The notes: generated from the sequence alone by a model not told the origin. A DNA stretch of 9,022 nt from UBA877 sp035506155 (GCA_035506155.1 DATJPX010000155.1:1-9022); one strand, 5' to 3'. Counted from the stretch's first letter, positions 1 through 5,510 are shown. Numbers and translations are program-made.

Positions 1-16
1 CCCCTCTTTCCAAAAT

Positions 17-1198
17 TCAGGAGATCAGTCCAACCTGCCGGCCGACCTTTTCGAAGGTCTCCAGGACGCGGGACATCTGGTCGTCGGTGTGGGTGGCCAT
101 GTAACTGGTCCGGAGGAGTTGGTGTCCCTCGGCCACGGCCGGGGCGAGGACCGGGTTGACGAAGACCCCGGCGTCGAAGAGCGCCTTCCAGACGGTCAGG
201 GTGCGGGTATGGTCGCCGATCAGGATAGGAATCACCGGCGTCTCCGACCTGCCGATGTCGAATCCCAGGCGGCGGTACTCGCGGCGCATCGAGGCGGCGA
301 TGTCGTTGACCCGCTGGATGCGCTCCGGCTCGTCGCGCATGACGTGCAGGGCCTCGAGGGCCGCAGCCGCGTTGGCCGGGGGGATGCTGGCGCTGAAGAT
401 CAACGAGCGGGCGTGGTGCTTGATGTAATGGATCACTTCCTCGTCGCCGGCGACGAAGCCGCCCAGGGAGGCGAACGATTTGCTGAAGGTTGACATGATC
501 AGGTCCACTTGGCCGGCCAGGCCAAAATGGGCCGCCGTGCCGCGCCCCTCCCCCAGCACGCCCATGCCGTGGGCGTCGTCGACCATCAGGCGCGCCCCGT
601 ATTTCTTGCACAAGGGGACCAGTCCGGGCAGCGGGGCGAGGTCGCCCTCCATGCTGTACAGGCCGTCCACGATGACTAGCTTTCCGGCACCCTCCGGCAC
701 CTTGCGCAGGACCCGTTCCAGATCGGCCAGGTCGTTGTGGCGGAAGCGCAACGTCTCGCCCCAGCCCAGGCGGGCGCCGTCCACGATGGAGGCGTGATCC
801 TGCTTGTCGAGGATCACCACGTCGTCGCGGCTGACGATCGCGCTGACGACGCCCAGGTTGACCTGCATGCCGGTTGAGAAGACCAGGGCGGCCTCCTTCC
901 CCACCCATTCGGCCAGCTCCCGCTCGAGCTGCTCGTGCATCTCCAAGGTCCCGTTTAGGAAGCGGGAGCCGGTGCAGGAGGTGCCGTAGCGCTGGATGGC
1001 CTCCAGGGCCGCCTGCCGCACCCGGGGATGGGTGGTCAGGCCGAGGTAATTGTTCGAGCCGCACATGATCAGCCGGCGGCCACGGAAGACGGCTTCGGTC
1101 CCGTCGTTTTCGGTCAGCGGGATGAAGTAAGGGTAATATCCGGCCGCGGCAGCTTCCCGCGCCGCGGTGAACTGGGAACATTTCGCGAAAATGTCCAT
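17..1198 (-). CDS. Serine palmitoyltransferase-like PLP-dependent alpha-oxoamine synthase
   Basis: 393 residues, the normal length for the family of 8-amino-7-oxononanoate synthase, glycine C-acetyltransferase and serine palmitoyltransferase. These enzymes condense an amino acid with an acyl thioester and release CO2. Visible landmarks are the N-terminal YPYF (22-25), GSNNYLGL (47-54), GSRFLNGTL (77-85), DHASIVDG with the PLP-stacking His135, DDAHGMG with Asp207 and His210 at the cofactor, and STFSKSFASLGG with the Schiff-base Lys240. The N-terminal YPYF, GSRFLNGTLEMH and C-terminal SYMATHT patterns match Bacteroidetes-type serine palmitoyltransferases better than enteric BioF or Kbl, from memory of those families. 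The ATG follows GGGAG eight bases upstream. The gene lies 60 bases after a ketosphinganine-reductase-like dehydrogenase, which supports a role in sphingoid base synthesis with serine and palmitoyl-CoA or acyl-ACP. Family membership is near certain and the serine palmitoyltransferase assignment is likely. Glycine C-acetyltransferase is the main alternative. Cytosolic; no signal or membrane segment. Confidence 0.85.
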   Translation of the reverse strand: MDIFAKCSQFTAAREAAAAGYYPYFIPLTENDGTEAVFRGRRLIMCGSNNYLGLTTHPRVRQAALEAIQRYGTSCTGSRFLNGTLEMHEQLERELAEWVGKEAALVFSTGMQVNLGVVSAIVSRDDVVILDKQDHASIVDGARLGWGETLRFRHNDLADLERVLRKVPEGAGKLVIVDGLYSMEGDLAPLPGLVPLCKKYGARLMVDDAHGMGVLGEGRGTAAHFGLAGQVDLIMSTFSKSFASLGGFVAGDEEVIHYIKHHARSLIFSASIPPANAAAALEALHVMRDEPERIQRVNDIAASMRREYRRLGFDIGRSETPVIPILIGDHTRTLTVWKALFDAGVFVNPVLAPAVAEGHQLLRTSYMATHTDDQMSRVLETFEKVGRQVGLIS

Positions 1199-1220
1199 GC
1201 TGAATTCTCCCTCGCATCGG

Positions 1221-1237
1221 GAATCGCCAGGCGATTC
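1221..1237 (-). other. Small hairpin between dehydrogenase and oxoamine synthase genes
   Basis: A perfect 7-base inverted repeat GAATCGC/GCGATTC with a 3-base loop lies in the 60-base gap, about 20 bases upstream of the start codon of the downstream gene. It has no T-run on either strand, so it is unlikely to terminate transcription. It could be an mRNA stability or processing element that sets the ratio of the two enzymes. Chance is also possible at this length. Confidence 0.4.
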
Positions 1238-1258
1238 AATGTTGGGTCAAGGATGGGT

Positions 1259-2107
1259 TCAGGCCTGGGCAGGCTTGTTCTTCCGCCCGCTGGCGGCCAT
1301 CTGGTCGAGGATGCTGAAGACCAGGCTCTTGGGCAGCTTGCTGGTCAGGAGATAGAAGAGGCGCGAGTCCGTGCCAGGGAAGACCAGGAAGTGCCCCTTG
1401 CGGGCCTGGTCCAGGATGGAACGGGCCACGCTCCCAGCCGGGAGGGCCTTGGCGGTCCCCGAGATGGCCTTCGTCTCGGCCGGCTTGAAGGGTTCCTCGT
1501 AGGCCAGCTGGGGGGTGTCGGTGTCGGGCGGGAAGGCCACCGAGACGCGGATGCCGTGCGGCCGCAGCTCCGCCCGCAGGACTTCGGAAAAACCCGTGAC
1601 GGCGAACTTGGTGGCCCCGTAGGCGCTGTAGCCGAAGACCCCTAGATAGCCGGCCATGGAGGAGATGTTGATGATGTGGCCCGAGCCGCGCCCCAGCATC
1701 GCCGGCAGGGCGGCCTTGGTGACGCAGACCGTCCCAAAATAGTTGACCCGCATCAGCTCCTCGAAGACGTCCAGCGACAGGTCCTCGACGTAGCCGGGCT
1801 GGGTGATCCCGGCCGAATTGAAGAGCACGTCGGGGGCGCCCAGGGCGCGGGTCGCTTCCTCCACCACGCGGCCGGCCTGGTCGGGACTGGAGACATCTGC
1901 GGGGGTATACCCGAACTTCTGGGATGGGTCCTGCCGGCAGGATTCCAGCTCCTTCACGGCCGCGGCCAGCAATTCCCGGCGGCGGGCAGCCAGCCAGATG
2001 TTTGCACCAGCTGAAGAGAGGAGTTTTGCAGCAGCCAATCCGATTCCACTCGATCCCCCGGTGACGAGAACAACCTTTTGATACCAGTAAGAATTCGTAT
2101 TTTTCAT
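1259..2107 (-). CDS. 3-ketodihydrosphingosine reductase-like short-chain dehydrogenase
   Basis: A 282-residue classical SDR. The Rossmann nucleotide-binding motif TGGSSGIG is at 16-23, NSAG at 97-100, and the catalytic tetrad is Asn122, Ser150, Tyr163 and Lys167 (YGATK). The basic RRR after beta-2 (42-44) suggests NADPH. After the active site, VAFPPDTDTP (190-199), then KP.ET..IS and a tail with G.F, closely follow the eukaryotic 3-ketodihydrosphingosine reductases (KDSR/TSC10), which read VAYPPDTDTP, KPLETRLIS and GNF at the same places. The likely reaction is NADPH reduction of 3-ketosphinganine to sphinganine, fed by the oxoamine synthase next downstream. I start it at the ATG at 2107, not the GTG two codons upstream, because that GTG is part of the ribosome binding site AGAGGTG. 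This site begins at the stop codon of the methyltransferase gene, 8 bases away, so translation is probably coupled. The membrane anchor of eukaryotic KDSR is not apparent, though the C-terminal 40 residues are hydrophobic and amphipathic. A general ketoreductase of unknown substrate is the alternative. Confidence 0.82.
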   Translation of the reverse strand: MKNTNSYWYQKVVLVTGGSSGIGLAAAKLLSSAGANIWLAARRRELLAAAVKELESCRQDPSQKFGYTPADVSSPDQAGRVVEEATRALGAPDVLFNSAGITQPGYVEDLSLDVFEELMRVNYFGTVCVTKAALPAMLGRGSGHIINISSMAGYLGVFGYSAYGATKFAVTGFSEVLRAELRPHGIRVSVAFPPDTDTPQLAYEEPFKPAETKAISGTAKALPAGSVARSILDQARKGHFLVFPGTDSRLFYLLTSKLPKSLVFSILDQMAASGRKNKPAQA

Positions 2108-2115
2108 ATTCACCT

Positions 2116-2889
2116 CTAAGATTTTTTTCTTTGTCGGACCACCTCGAATAAAAGGATTGCCCCGGCAATCCCGGCGTTCAGCGACTCGGTCTTGCCGGGC
2201 ATGGGAATGAACACCTGCTTTGCCGCCAACGCCCGGGCGGTCGGGCTGGCGCCTTCGGCCTCCCCGCCGACAATCAGCGCCAGCGGACCCGTGAAATCCG
2301 CCTGCCAGCAGGAAAGGGCGCCTTCCATCTCGGCCAGATAGACCTGCAGCCCGGCGACCTGGCTGCGGATCCCGTCCCAGTCCAGAGAGCGGATCGGAAG
2401 GCGGAAGTGGGCTCCCATCCCCGCCCGGACGACCTTGGGGGCGAACGCGTCTGTCGTCTCCGGCGGGAGCAGGACCGCCTGGACTCCCGCCGCCGCCGCC
2501 GTGCGCAGGAGCGTGCCCAGATTCCCCGGGTCGCGGACCTGGTCGGCGATCAAGACGAAATCGGACGACTTCGCCAGCGGCAGGGGCCGGTTTTCCAGGA
2601 CGGCCAGGATCCCCTGGGAGGTCTCAGTCCCGGAAAGCGAACCGAGGAGGGCATCCGTCACCCGCTCGACATCGATCCCGCCCGCCTGGAGCTCGTCGAC
2701 CAGCCGGATCCCCCGCTCGCCGAGGGTCTCGCCGGCCAGGGCGAAGCGGAACGGCCAGGCGGCCGCCCGGGCTTCCTCCACCAGGCGGACCCCTTCGGCG
2801 ACGAATGCCCCCGCCTCGCGGCGCTCCTTCGACCGGCCGAGCAAGGCCCGAGCCAGCTGGACCTTGGCGTTATGCGCTGAACTGATCAT
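2116..2889 (-). CDS. SpoU/TrmH-family rRNA 2'-O-ribose methyltransferase
   Basis: 257 residues. The N-terminal L30e-like substrate-binding part (1-100) opens with ISS..N..VQLARALL and KERREAGAFVAEG, the usual start of the RlmB/TsnR-like group. The C-terminal SPOUT domain shows the three family motifs: DQVRDPGNLGTLLRTA (117-131), LIVGGEAEGAS (205-215) and IPMPGKTESLNAGIAGAI (228-245), which build the trefoil-knot S-adenosylmethionine site. It methylates a ribose 2'-OH, most likely in 23S rRNA; the nucleotide cannot be read from sequence. The ATG at 2889 is chosen because the family begins there, whereas a longer frame from a TTG at 2973 adds 28 unrelated residues. The start lies inside the end of the macro-domain gene (20-base overlap) without a strong ribosome binding site, so translation is probably coupled. 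Placement after infC-rpmI-rplT is common for this family and fits ribosome maturation. Confidence 0.92.
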   Translation of the reverse strand: MISSAHNAKVQLARALLGRSKERREAGAFVAEGVRLVEEARAAAWPFRFALAGETLGERGIRLVDELQAGGIDVERVTDALLGSLSGTETSQGILAVLENRPLPLAKSSDFVLIADQVRDPGNLGTLLRTAAAAGVQAVLLPPETTDAFAPKVVRAGMGAHFRLPIRSLDWDGIRSQVAGLQVYLAEMEGALSCWQADFTGPLALIVGGEAEGASPTARALAAKQVFIPMPGKTESLNAGIAGAILLFEVVRQRKKS

Positions 2890-3433
2890 GCCAGGCGCTT
2901 TCGAATGCAGAGACGGTCGGACGGTCGAACAGGACGACCCTGACCAGGCGGAGGCCCGAGGCCCGTTTCGCAAAATAATCGACGACGGCGGCCAGGATGA
3001 CCCGCCCGGCCCTCTCCCTGGGGAAACCGTAGATCCCGGTGGAGATGGCCGGCAGGGCGATCGAGGCGAGTTTCAAGCCGTCCGCCACGTCCAGCGATCC
3101 GCTCACGGCGGCGGCCAGCTTGGCGTCTTCGTTCCCGTCGCCCCAGACCGGCCCGACCGCGTGGATCACGTAGCGGCATGGCAGCGAACCGCCCGAAGTC
3201 CAGGCTGGGGCGGCGTGGCTGACAGGGCCGTGGGCTTCCACCCACTCGTCCGACTCGCGCTGGATGTCCGATCCGCCCCGCCGGAGGATCGCGCCCGCCA
3301 CCCCAGCGCCGTGCAGCAGGGAGGCGTTTGCGGCGTTGACGATGGCGTCCGTCGCTTCAGAAGTGATATCCCCCTCCACGAGCTGGAGGGTCTGGCCGGT
3401 GGAAAGGATGGTTTCCGACAGGAGGAAACTCAT
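2870..3433 (-). CDS. Macro-domain protein (ADP-ribose binding, putative ADP-ribosyl hydrolase)
   Basis: 187 residues consisting almost entirely of one macro domain. It shows GDIT (21-24), IVNAANASL with Asn33 and Asn36, the glycine-rich loop GAGVAGAI (42-49), YVIHAVGPVW (88-97) and the phosphate loop STGIYGFP (131-138). These bind ADP-ribose and its derivatives. In the MacroD/YmdB class the loop reads GGGVDGAI and its Asp helps catalysis; here it is Ala46, as in the archaeal AF1521 type (GGGVAYAI). That group can still bind, and in AF1521's case hydrolyse, ADP-ribosylated protein. Likely cytosolic. Substrate is unknown: ADP-ribosylated protein, O-acetyl-ADP-ribose or ADP-ribosylated nucleic acid. 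The ATG is preceded only by AAGGGG about 12 bases upstream, a weak site. It lies 69 bases after rplT across a hairpin and overlaps the methyltransferase gene, so it joins the translation genes to the lipid genes in one run. Confidence 0.9.
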   Translation of the reverse strand: MSFLLSETILSTGQTLQLVEGDITSEATDAIVNAANASLLHGAGVAGAILRRGGSDIQRESDEWVEAHGPVSHAAPAWTSGGSLPCRYVIHAVGPVWGDGNEDAKLAAAVSGSLDVADGLKLASIALPAISTGIYGFPRERAGRVILAAVVDYFAKRASGLRLVRVVLFDRPTVSAFESAWHDQFSA

Positions 3434-3457
3434 TGATAAGATAACCCCTTAAACAAC

Positions 3458-3485
3458 ATCGGGGCACGCTTTCGAGTGCCCCGAT
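3458..3485 (-). terminator. Hairpin after rplT, probable partial terminator
   Basis: A perfect 10-base stem ATCGGGGCAC/GTGCCCCGAT with an 8-base loop, starting 17 bases after the rplT stop. On the minus strand it is followed by GTTGTTTAA, a T-rich but broken tract. It is strong enough to stop some transcription or protect a 3' end. No promoter is evident in the 24 bases between it and the macro-domain gene, so the downstream genes probably depend on read-through. It may lower their level relative to the ribosomal proteins. Confidence 0.6.
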
Positions 3486-3502
3486 CTGTAATCGATTTTC
3501 GC

Positions 3503-3853
3503 TCAGGCCTGGCTGGACTGCTTCACCACGGCGGCGAACGCCTGTGGATCGCGGACGGCCAAGTCGGCCAGCATCTTGCGGTTCAGGTTGATGCTGGTTT
3601 TCTTCATGGCAGCCACCAGCCGGCTGTAGGTCGTGCCGTTCAGGCGGGCGGCGGCGTTGATGCGGCTGATCCACAACTTGCGCAGATCGCGCCGGCGGAC
3701 GCGCCGATCGCGGGAGGAGTACCACATGCTCTTCAGCATCGCCTCGTTGGCGCGCCGGAAAAGCAGGTGCTTGGATCCCATCTGACCCTTGGTATATTTC
3801 AGTACTTTCTTGTGGCGCAGGTGAGTGTGCGGTCCACCTTTTACACGAGCCAT
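3503..3853 (-). CDS. rplT: 50S ribosomal protein L20
   Basis: 116 residues, close to the usual 117-120. The start MARVKGG, RHKKVLKYTKG (13-23), the basic core SSRDRRVRRRDLRKLWI and RINAAARLNG, and MLADLAVRDP near the C-terminus are typical of L20. The protein binds 23S rRNA early in large-subunit assembly. In several bacteria L20 also represses its own operon by binding the mRNA. The ATG has an ideal site, AGGAGG at 3860-3865, six bases upstream. It is the third gene of infC-rpmI-rplT. Confidence 0.98.
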   Translation of the reverse strand: MARVKGGPHTHLRHKKVLKYTKGQMGSKHLLFRRANEAMLKSMWYSSRDRRVRRRDLRKLWISRINAAARLNGTTYSRLVAAMKKTSINLNRKMLADLAVRDPQAFAAVVKQSSQA

Positions 3854-3885
3854 TGTTTACCTCCTGCGTGCCCCCGGGCGCCGGT

Positions 3886-3901
3886 GCAGGGCATTCCCTG
3901 C
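3886..3901 (-). promoter_or_regulatory. Hairpin in the rpmI-rplT gap, candidate L20 control site
   Basis: The 102-base gap between rpmI and rplT is unusually long for this operon. It contains a perfect 6-base stem GCAGGG/CCCTGC with a 4-base loop, followed by a GC-rich run just before the rplT ribosome binding site. In E. coli L20 represses its operon through mRNA structures in the rpmI region. A similar role here is a guess from position only. Confidence 0.35.
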
Positions 3902-3955
3902 GCTCCAGTTGGATACACCCGGTAGCCGCAAATAAAACGGATGGATGACCTGAAA

Positions 3956-4186
3956 CTAGGGCTTCAGGTGTGGCGCCAGGCGCCGAATGCGCTTGATGTA
4001 GCTTTTCCCCTGGACGGTGACCATTTCATCGAACAGGGACTTCACCCGGCGCGAGGACTTGCGGCGCAGGTGGGCTTTACCGCCCTTGGTGCGCACGATT
4101 TTGCCAGACCCGGTCACGCCGAATCGCTTCGAAGTGGCTTTGTGGGTCTTCAGCTTGAACTTACCATCTTTCAGCTTGCGCGGCAC
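3956..4186 (-). CDS. rpmI: 50S ribosomal protein L35
   Basis: 76 residues, about ten more than the usual 64-66. The core KLKTHKATSKRF (12-23), VTGSGKIVRTKGGKAHLRRK and RRVKSLFDEM is clearly L35. The extra length is a lysine-rich insert after MPRK at the N-terminus and a longer C-terminus. The start is GTG, seven bases after AAGGAGA; no ATG in the frame would fit. It lies 35 bases after infC and 102 before rplT, in the conserved order. It is a small basic protein of the large subunit. Confidence 0.97.
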   Translation of the reverse strand: MPRKLKDGKFKLKTHKATSKRFGVTGSGKIVRTKGGKAHLRRKSSRRVKSLFDEMVTVQGKSYIKRIRRLAPHLKP

Positions 4187-4221
4187 AGCACTTTCTCCTT
4201 TACAAAAGATTCCGCTGGATA

Positions 4222-4800
4222 TTATTCCGACGGTTGTTCACTCGTTTCGGGCTTGGCGTCAGCGTCTTCCTTGGTCTTCTTCTTTCCGCCTTTCGCCGGG
4301 ACGAGCATCATCGACATGGCCCGTCCTTCGATGGCGGGGGCCTGTTCCACGATGCTTACATCCGACAGGCTCTGGGCGATCTCTTTCAAGTCTTCGAGGG
4401 CGATCTCCGGGTAGGTGATCTCGCGGCCTCTGAAGCGGACTGTCACGCGCACTTTCATGTTGTGCTCCAGCCAGCGGCGGGCATCATCCACTTTGAAGTC
4501 CCGGTGATGACCGGTCGTCTTGGGCCGCAGACGGATTTCCTTGATCTCTACCTTGGTCTGCGACTTGCGGGCTTCCCGTTCCTTCTTCTCGCGTTCGTAC
4601 AGGAACTTGCCGAAATCCATGATCCGGCAAACGGGCGGATTGGAGTTGGGGGCGACCTCGACGAGGTCGAGCTCCGCATCGTGGGCCATGCGCAGGGCTT
4701 CGCGGGTGTTGACCACCCCGACGTTCTCGCCGGCTGCGTCGATCAGGCGTACTTCAGGAACCCGGATGGACTCATTGACTCGAAATTCGTTGGCGCTGAT
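4222..4800 (-). CDS. infC: Translation initiation factor IF-3, ATC start
   Basis: 192 residues when read from ATC at 4800. The N-domain reads RVNESIRVPEVRLID (7-21), then GENVGVVNTREAL and LDLVEVAPNSNPPVCRIMD. The charged linker helix FLYEREKKEREARKSQ follows, then the C-domain with EIKEIRLRPKT, GHHRDFKVDDARRWL and the tail after SMMLVP. A charged, probably disordered tail of about 20 residues (KKKTKEDADAK...) ends it. IF-3 binds the 30S subunit, prevents 50S joining and rejects non-standard start codons. The frame stays open upstream to a stop at 4882, but contains no ATG, GTG or TTG except GTG at 4716, which would delete the first strands of the N-domain. GAGGAG at 4807-4812, six bases from the ATC, fixes the start. 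A rare start codon lets IF-3 repress its own translation in E. coli (AUU). Confidence 0.95.
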   Translation of the reverse strand: MSANEFRVNESIRVPEVRLIDAAGENVGVVNTREALRMAHDAELDLVEVAPNSNPPVCRIMDFGKFLYEREKKEREARKSQTKVEIKEIRLRPKTTGHHRDFKVDDARRWLEHNMKVRVTVRFRGREITYPEIALEDLKEIAQSLSDVSIVEQAPAIEGRAMSMMLVPAKGGKKKTKEDADAKPETSEQPSE

Positions 4801-4812
4801 ACGTCTCTCCTC
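4798..4812 (-). promoter_or_regulatory. infC ribosome binding site with rare ATC start codon
   Basis: Read on the minus strand: GAGGAG (4807-4812), spacer AGACGT, then ATC (4798-4800). Spacing is optimal, and the next codons give the conserved IF-3 N-terminus. No conventional start codon is available in this frame between here and the upstream stop. Known precedent: infC starts at AUU in E. coli, and the Myxococcus IF-3 gene (dsg) at AUC, making translation sensitive to free IF-3. Confidence 0.8.
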
Positions 4813-4826
4813 ACTAAAACGATAGT

Positions 4827-4842
4827 CCAGCCCAGGGGCTGG
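4827..4842 (-). promoter_or_regulatory. Leader hairpin in front of infC
   Basis: Perfect inverted repeat CCAGCC/GGCTGG around a 4-base loop, in the transcribed leader between the predicted start of transcription (near 4849) and the infC ribosome binding site 14 bases further on. It is not followed by a T-run, so it is not a plain terminator. It could protect the 5' end of the mRNA or take part in L20 or IF-3 feedback. The role is unknown. Confidence 0.5.
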
Positions 4843-4855
4843 TTTAAGCGGGCTG

Positions 4856-4885
4856 ATGATACCATGAAGACGAAGGAATCGTCAA
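4856..4885 (-). promoter_or_regulatory. Sigma-70-type promoter of the infC operon
   Basis: On the minus strand: -35 TTGACG (4880-4885), 18-base spacer, -10 TATCAT (4856-4861), preceded by TGG, which makes an extended -10. Five of six bases match the consensus at each element. Predicted transcription starts near 4849, giving a leader of about 50 bases. It drives infC-rpmI-rplT and, by read-through, perhaps all genes down to position 17. Confidence 0.75.
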
Positions 4886-4929
4886 TAAAATGGGAAACCG
4901 ATTCCTCCCCCAACCTTTTCGGGTATGAT

Positions 4930-4956
4930 TGGCTATATAGAGTGAGCGCTTAGCCA
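4930..4956 (+). promoter_or_regulatory. Dyad just upstream of the sigma factor gene
   Basis: TGGCTA and TAGCCA are separated by 15 bases, ending 8 bases before the GGGAGG ribosome binding site of the sigma gene. The left arm overlaps the palindrome CTATATAG. A TATGAT element (4924-4929) just before it could be a -10, but I see no matching -35, and a clear ECF-type promoter is not visible. It may be an operator or a leader hairpin. The 173-base region between infC and the sigma gene otherwise holds only the divergent infC promoter and leader. Confidence 0.3.
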
Positions 4957-4973
4957 TTCACTCCGGGAGGAAA

Positions 4974-5510
4974 ATGGACGAACAAGAAGCCATCCGGCAA
5001 TTGAAGCACGGCGACATCGGCGGCCTGGAGTTCCTGGTCAACCTGCACCAGGGGAAGGCGGTGCGGACGGCCTACCTGATCACTCGCGACCCAGCCCTGG
5101 CCGAGGACGTCGTGCAGGAAGCCTTCCTGCAGGCCTACCGCTCCATCCGTCATTTCGACCCGACGCGCCCGTTCGGCCCGTGGTTCATGCGCAGCGTCGT
5201 CCACGCGGCCGTGAAAGCCGCCCGGGGGAATTCTCCCGATCCGCAAGGCGAGACCCTGGAGGAGCTGTTTGCAGACGAAGCCTCCGTCGAGGAGCTGGTC
5301 GAGACCGCCGAGTTCCAGGAGCGGCTCCGGGCAGCCCTCGGGAACCTGCCTCCCCGCCAGCGCGCCGTCATCGTCCAGCGCTATTTCCTCGACATGGGCG
5401 AGGCCGAGATGGCCGCCGGGCTCGAAACTGCGCCGGGCACGATCAAGTGGCTGCTCCACGAAGCCCGTCGACGCCTGCACAGCCTGCTTTCGGAAAGGAA
5501 TTCGAGATGA
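4974..5510 (+). CDS. ECF-type RNA polymerase sigma factor
   Basis: 178 residues with the two-domain layout of group 4 (ECF) sigma factors. Region 2 (about 15-85) contains DPALAEDVVQEAFLQAY (39-55), which binds core polymerase and melts the -10. Region 4 (about 115-172) contains LGNLPPRQRAVIVQRYFLD and the helix-turn-helix GEAEMAAGLETAPGTIKWLL for the -35. Regions 1 and 3 are absent, as expected. The ATG follows GGGAGG three bases upstream, a short spacing. The stop codon overlaps the next ATG as ATGA, so sigma factor and membrane partner are translated together. It is probably held inactive by that partner until an outside signal arrives. Targets are unknown. It is divergent from infC. Confidence 0.95.
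   Translation: MDEQEAIRQLKHGDIGGLEFLVNLHQGKAVRTAYLITRDPALAEDVVQEAFLQAYRSIRHFDPTRPFGPWFMRSVVHAAVKAARGNSPDPQGETLEELFADEASVEELVETAEFQERLRAALGNLPPRQRAVIVQRYFLDMGEAEMAAGLETAPGTIKWLLHEARRRLHSLLSERNSR

Noticed and set aside
17..1198. BioF (8-amino-7-oxononanoate synthase) for the PLP enzyme
   Set aside because: No biotin genes nearby, and the N-terminal and C-terminal patterns fit serine palmitoyltransferase-type enzymes better; kept only as a weaker alternative.
2108..2113. GTG at 2113 as the dehydrogenase start
   Set aside because: It is part of the ribosome binding site AGAGGTG for the ATG six bases further on.
1236..2168. 310-residue open frame on the minus strand
   Set aside because: A shadow of the dehydrogenase in another frame, low-complexity Gly/Arg/Pro with no family motif.
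2890..2973. TTG at 2973 as the methyltransferase start
   Set aside because: The added 28 residues are unlike any methyltransferase N-terminus and lie wholly within the macro-domain gene; the family begins at the ATG at 2889.
2435..3436. 333-residue open frame on the plus strand
   Set aside because: Antisense to the methyltransferase and macro genes, Arg/Ser/Pro-rich, explained by high GC content.
4222..4716. GTG at 4716 as the start of infC (164 residues)
   Set aside because: It removes the conserved RVNESIRVPEVRLID segment of the IF-3 N-domain, which is present in frame upstream, and has no ribosome binding site as good as GAGGAG at 4807-4812.
5180..5506. Upstream extension of the membrane protein frame through the sigma gene
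   Set aside because: The translation is Arg/Pro-rich out-of-frame sequence of the sigma gene, and the ATGA overlap at 5507 gives a natural start.
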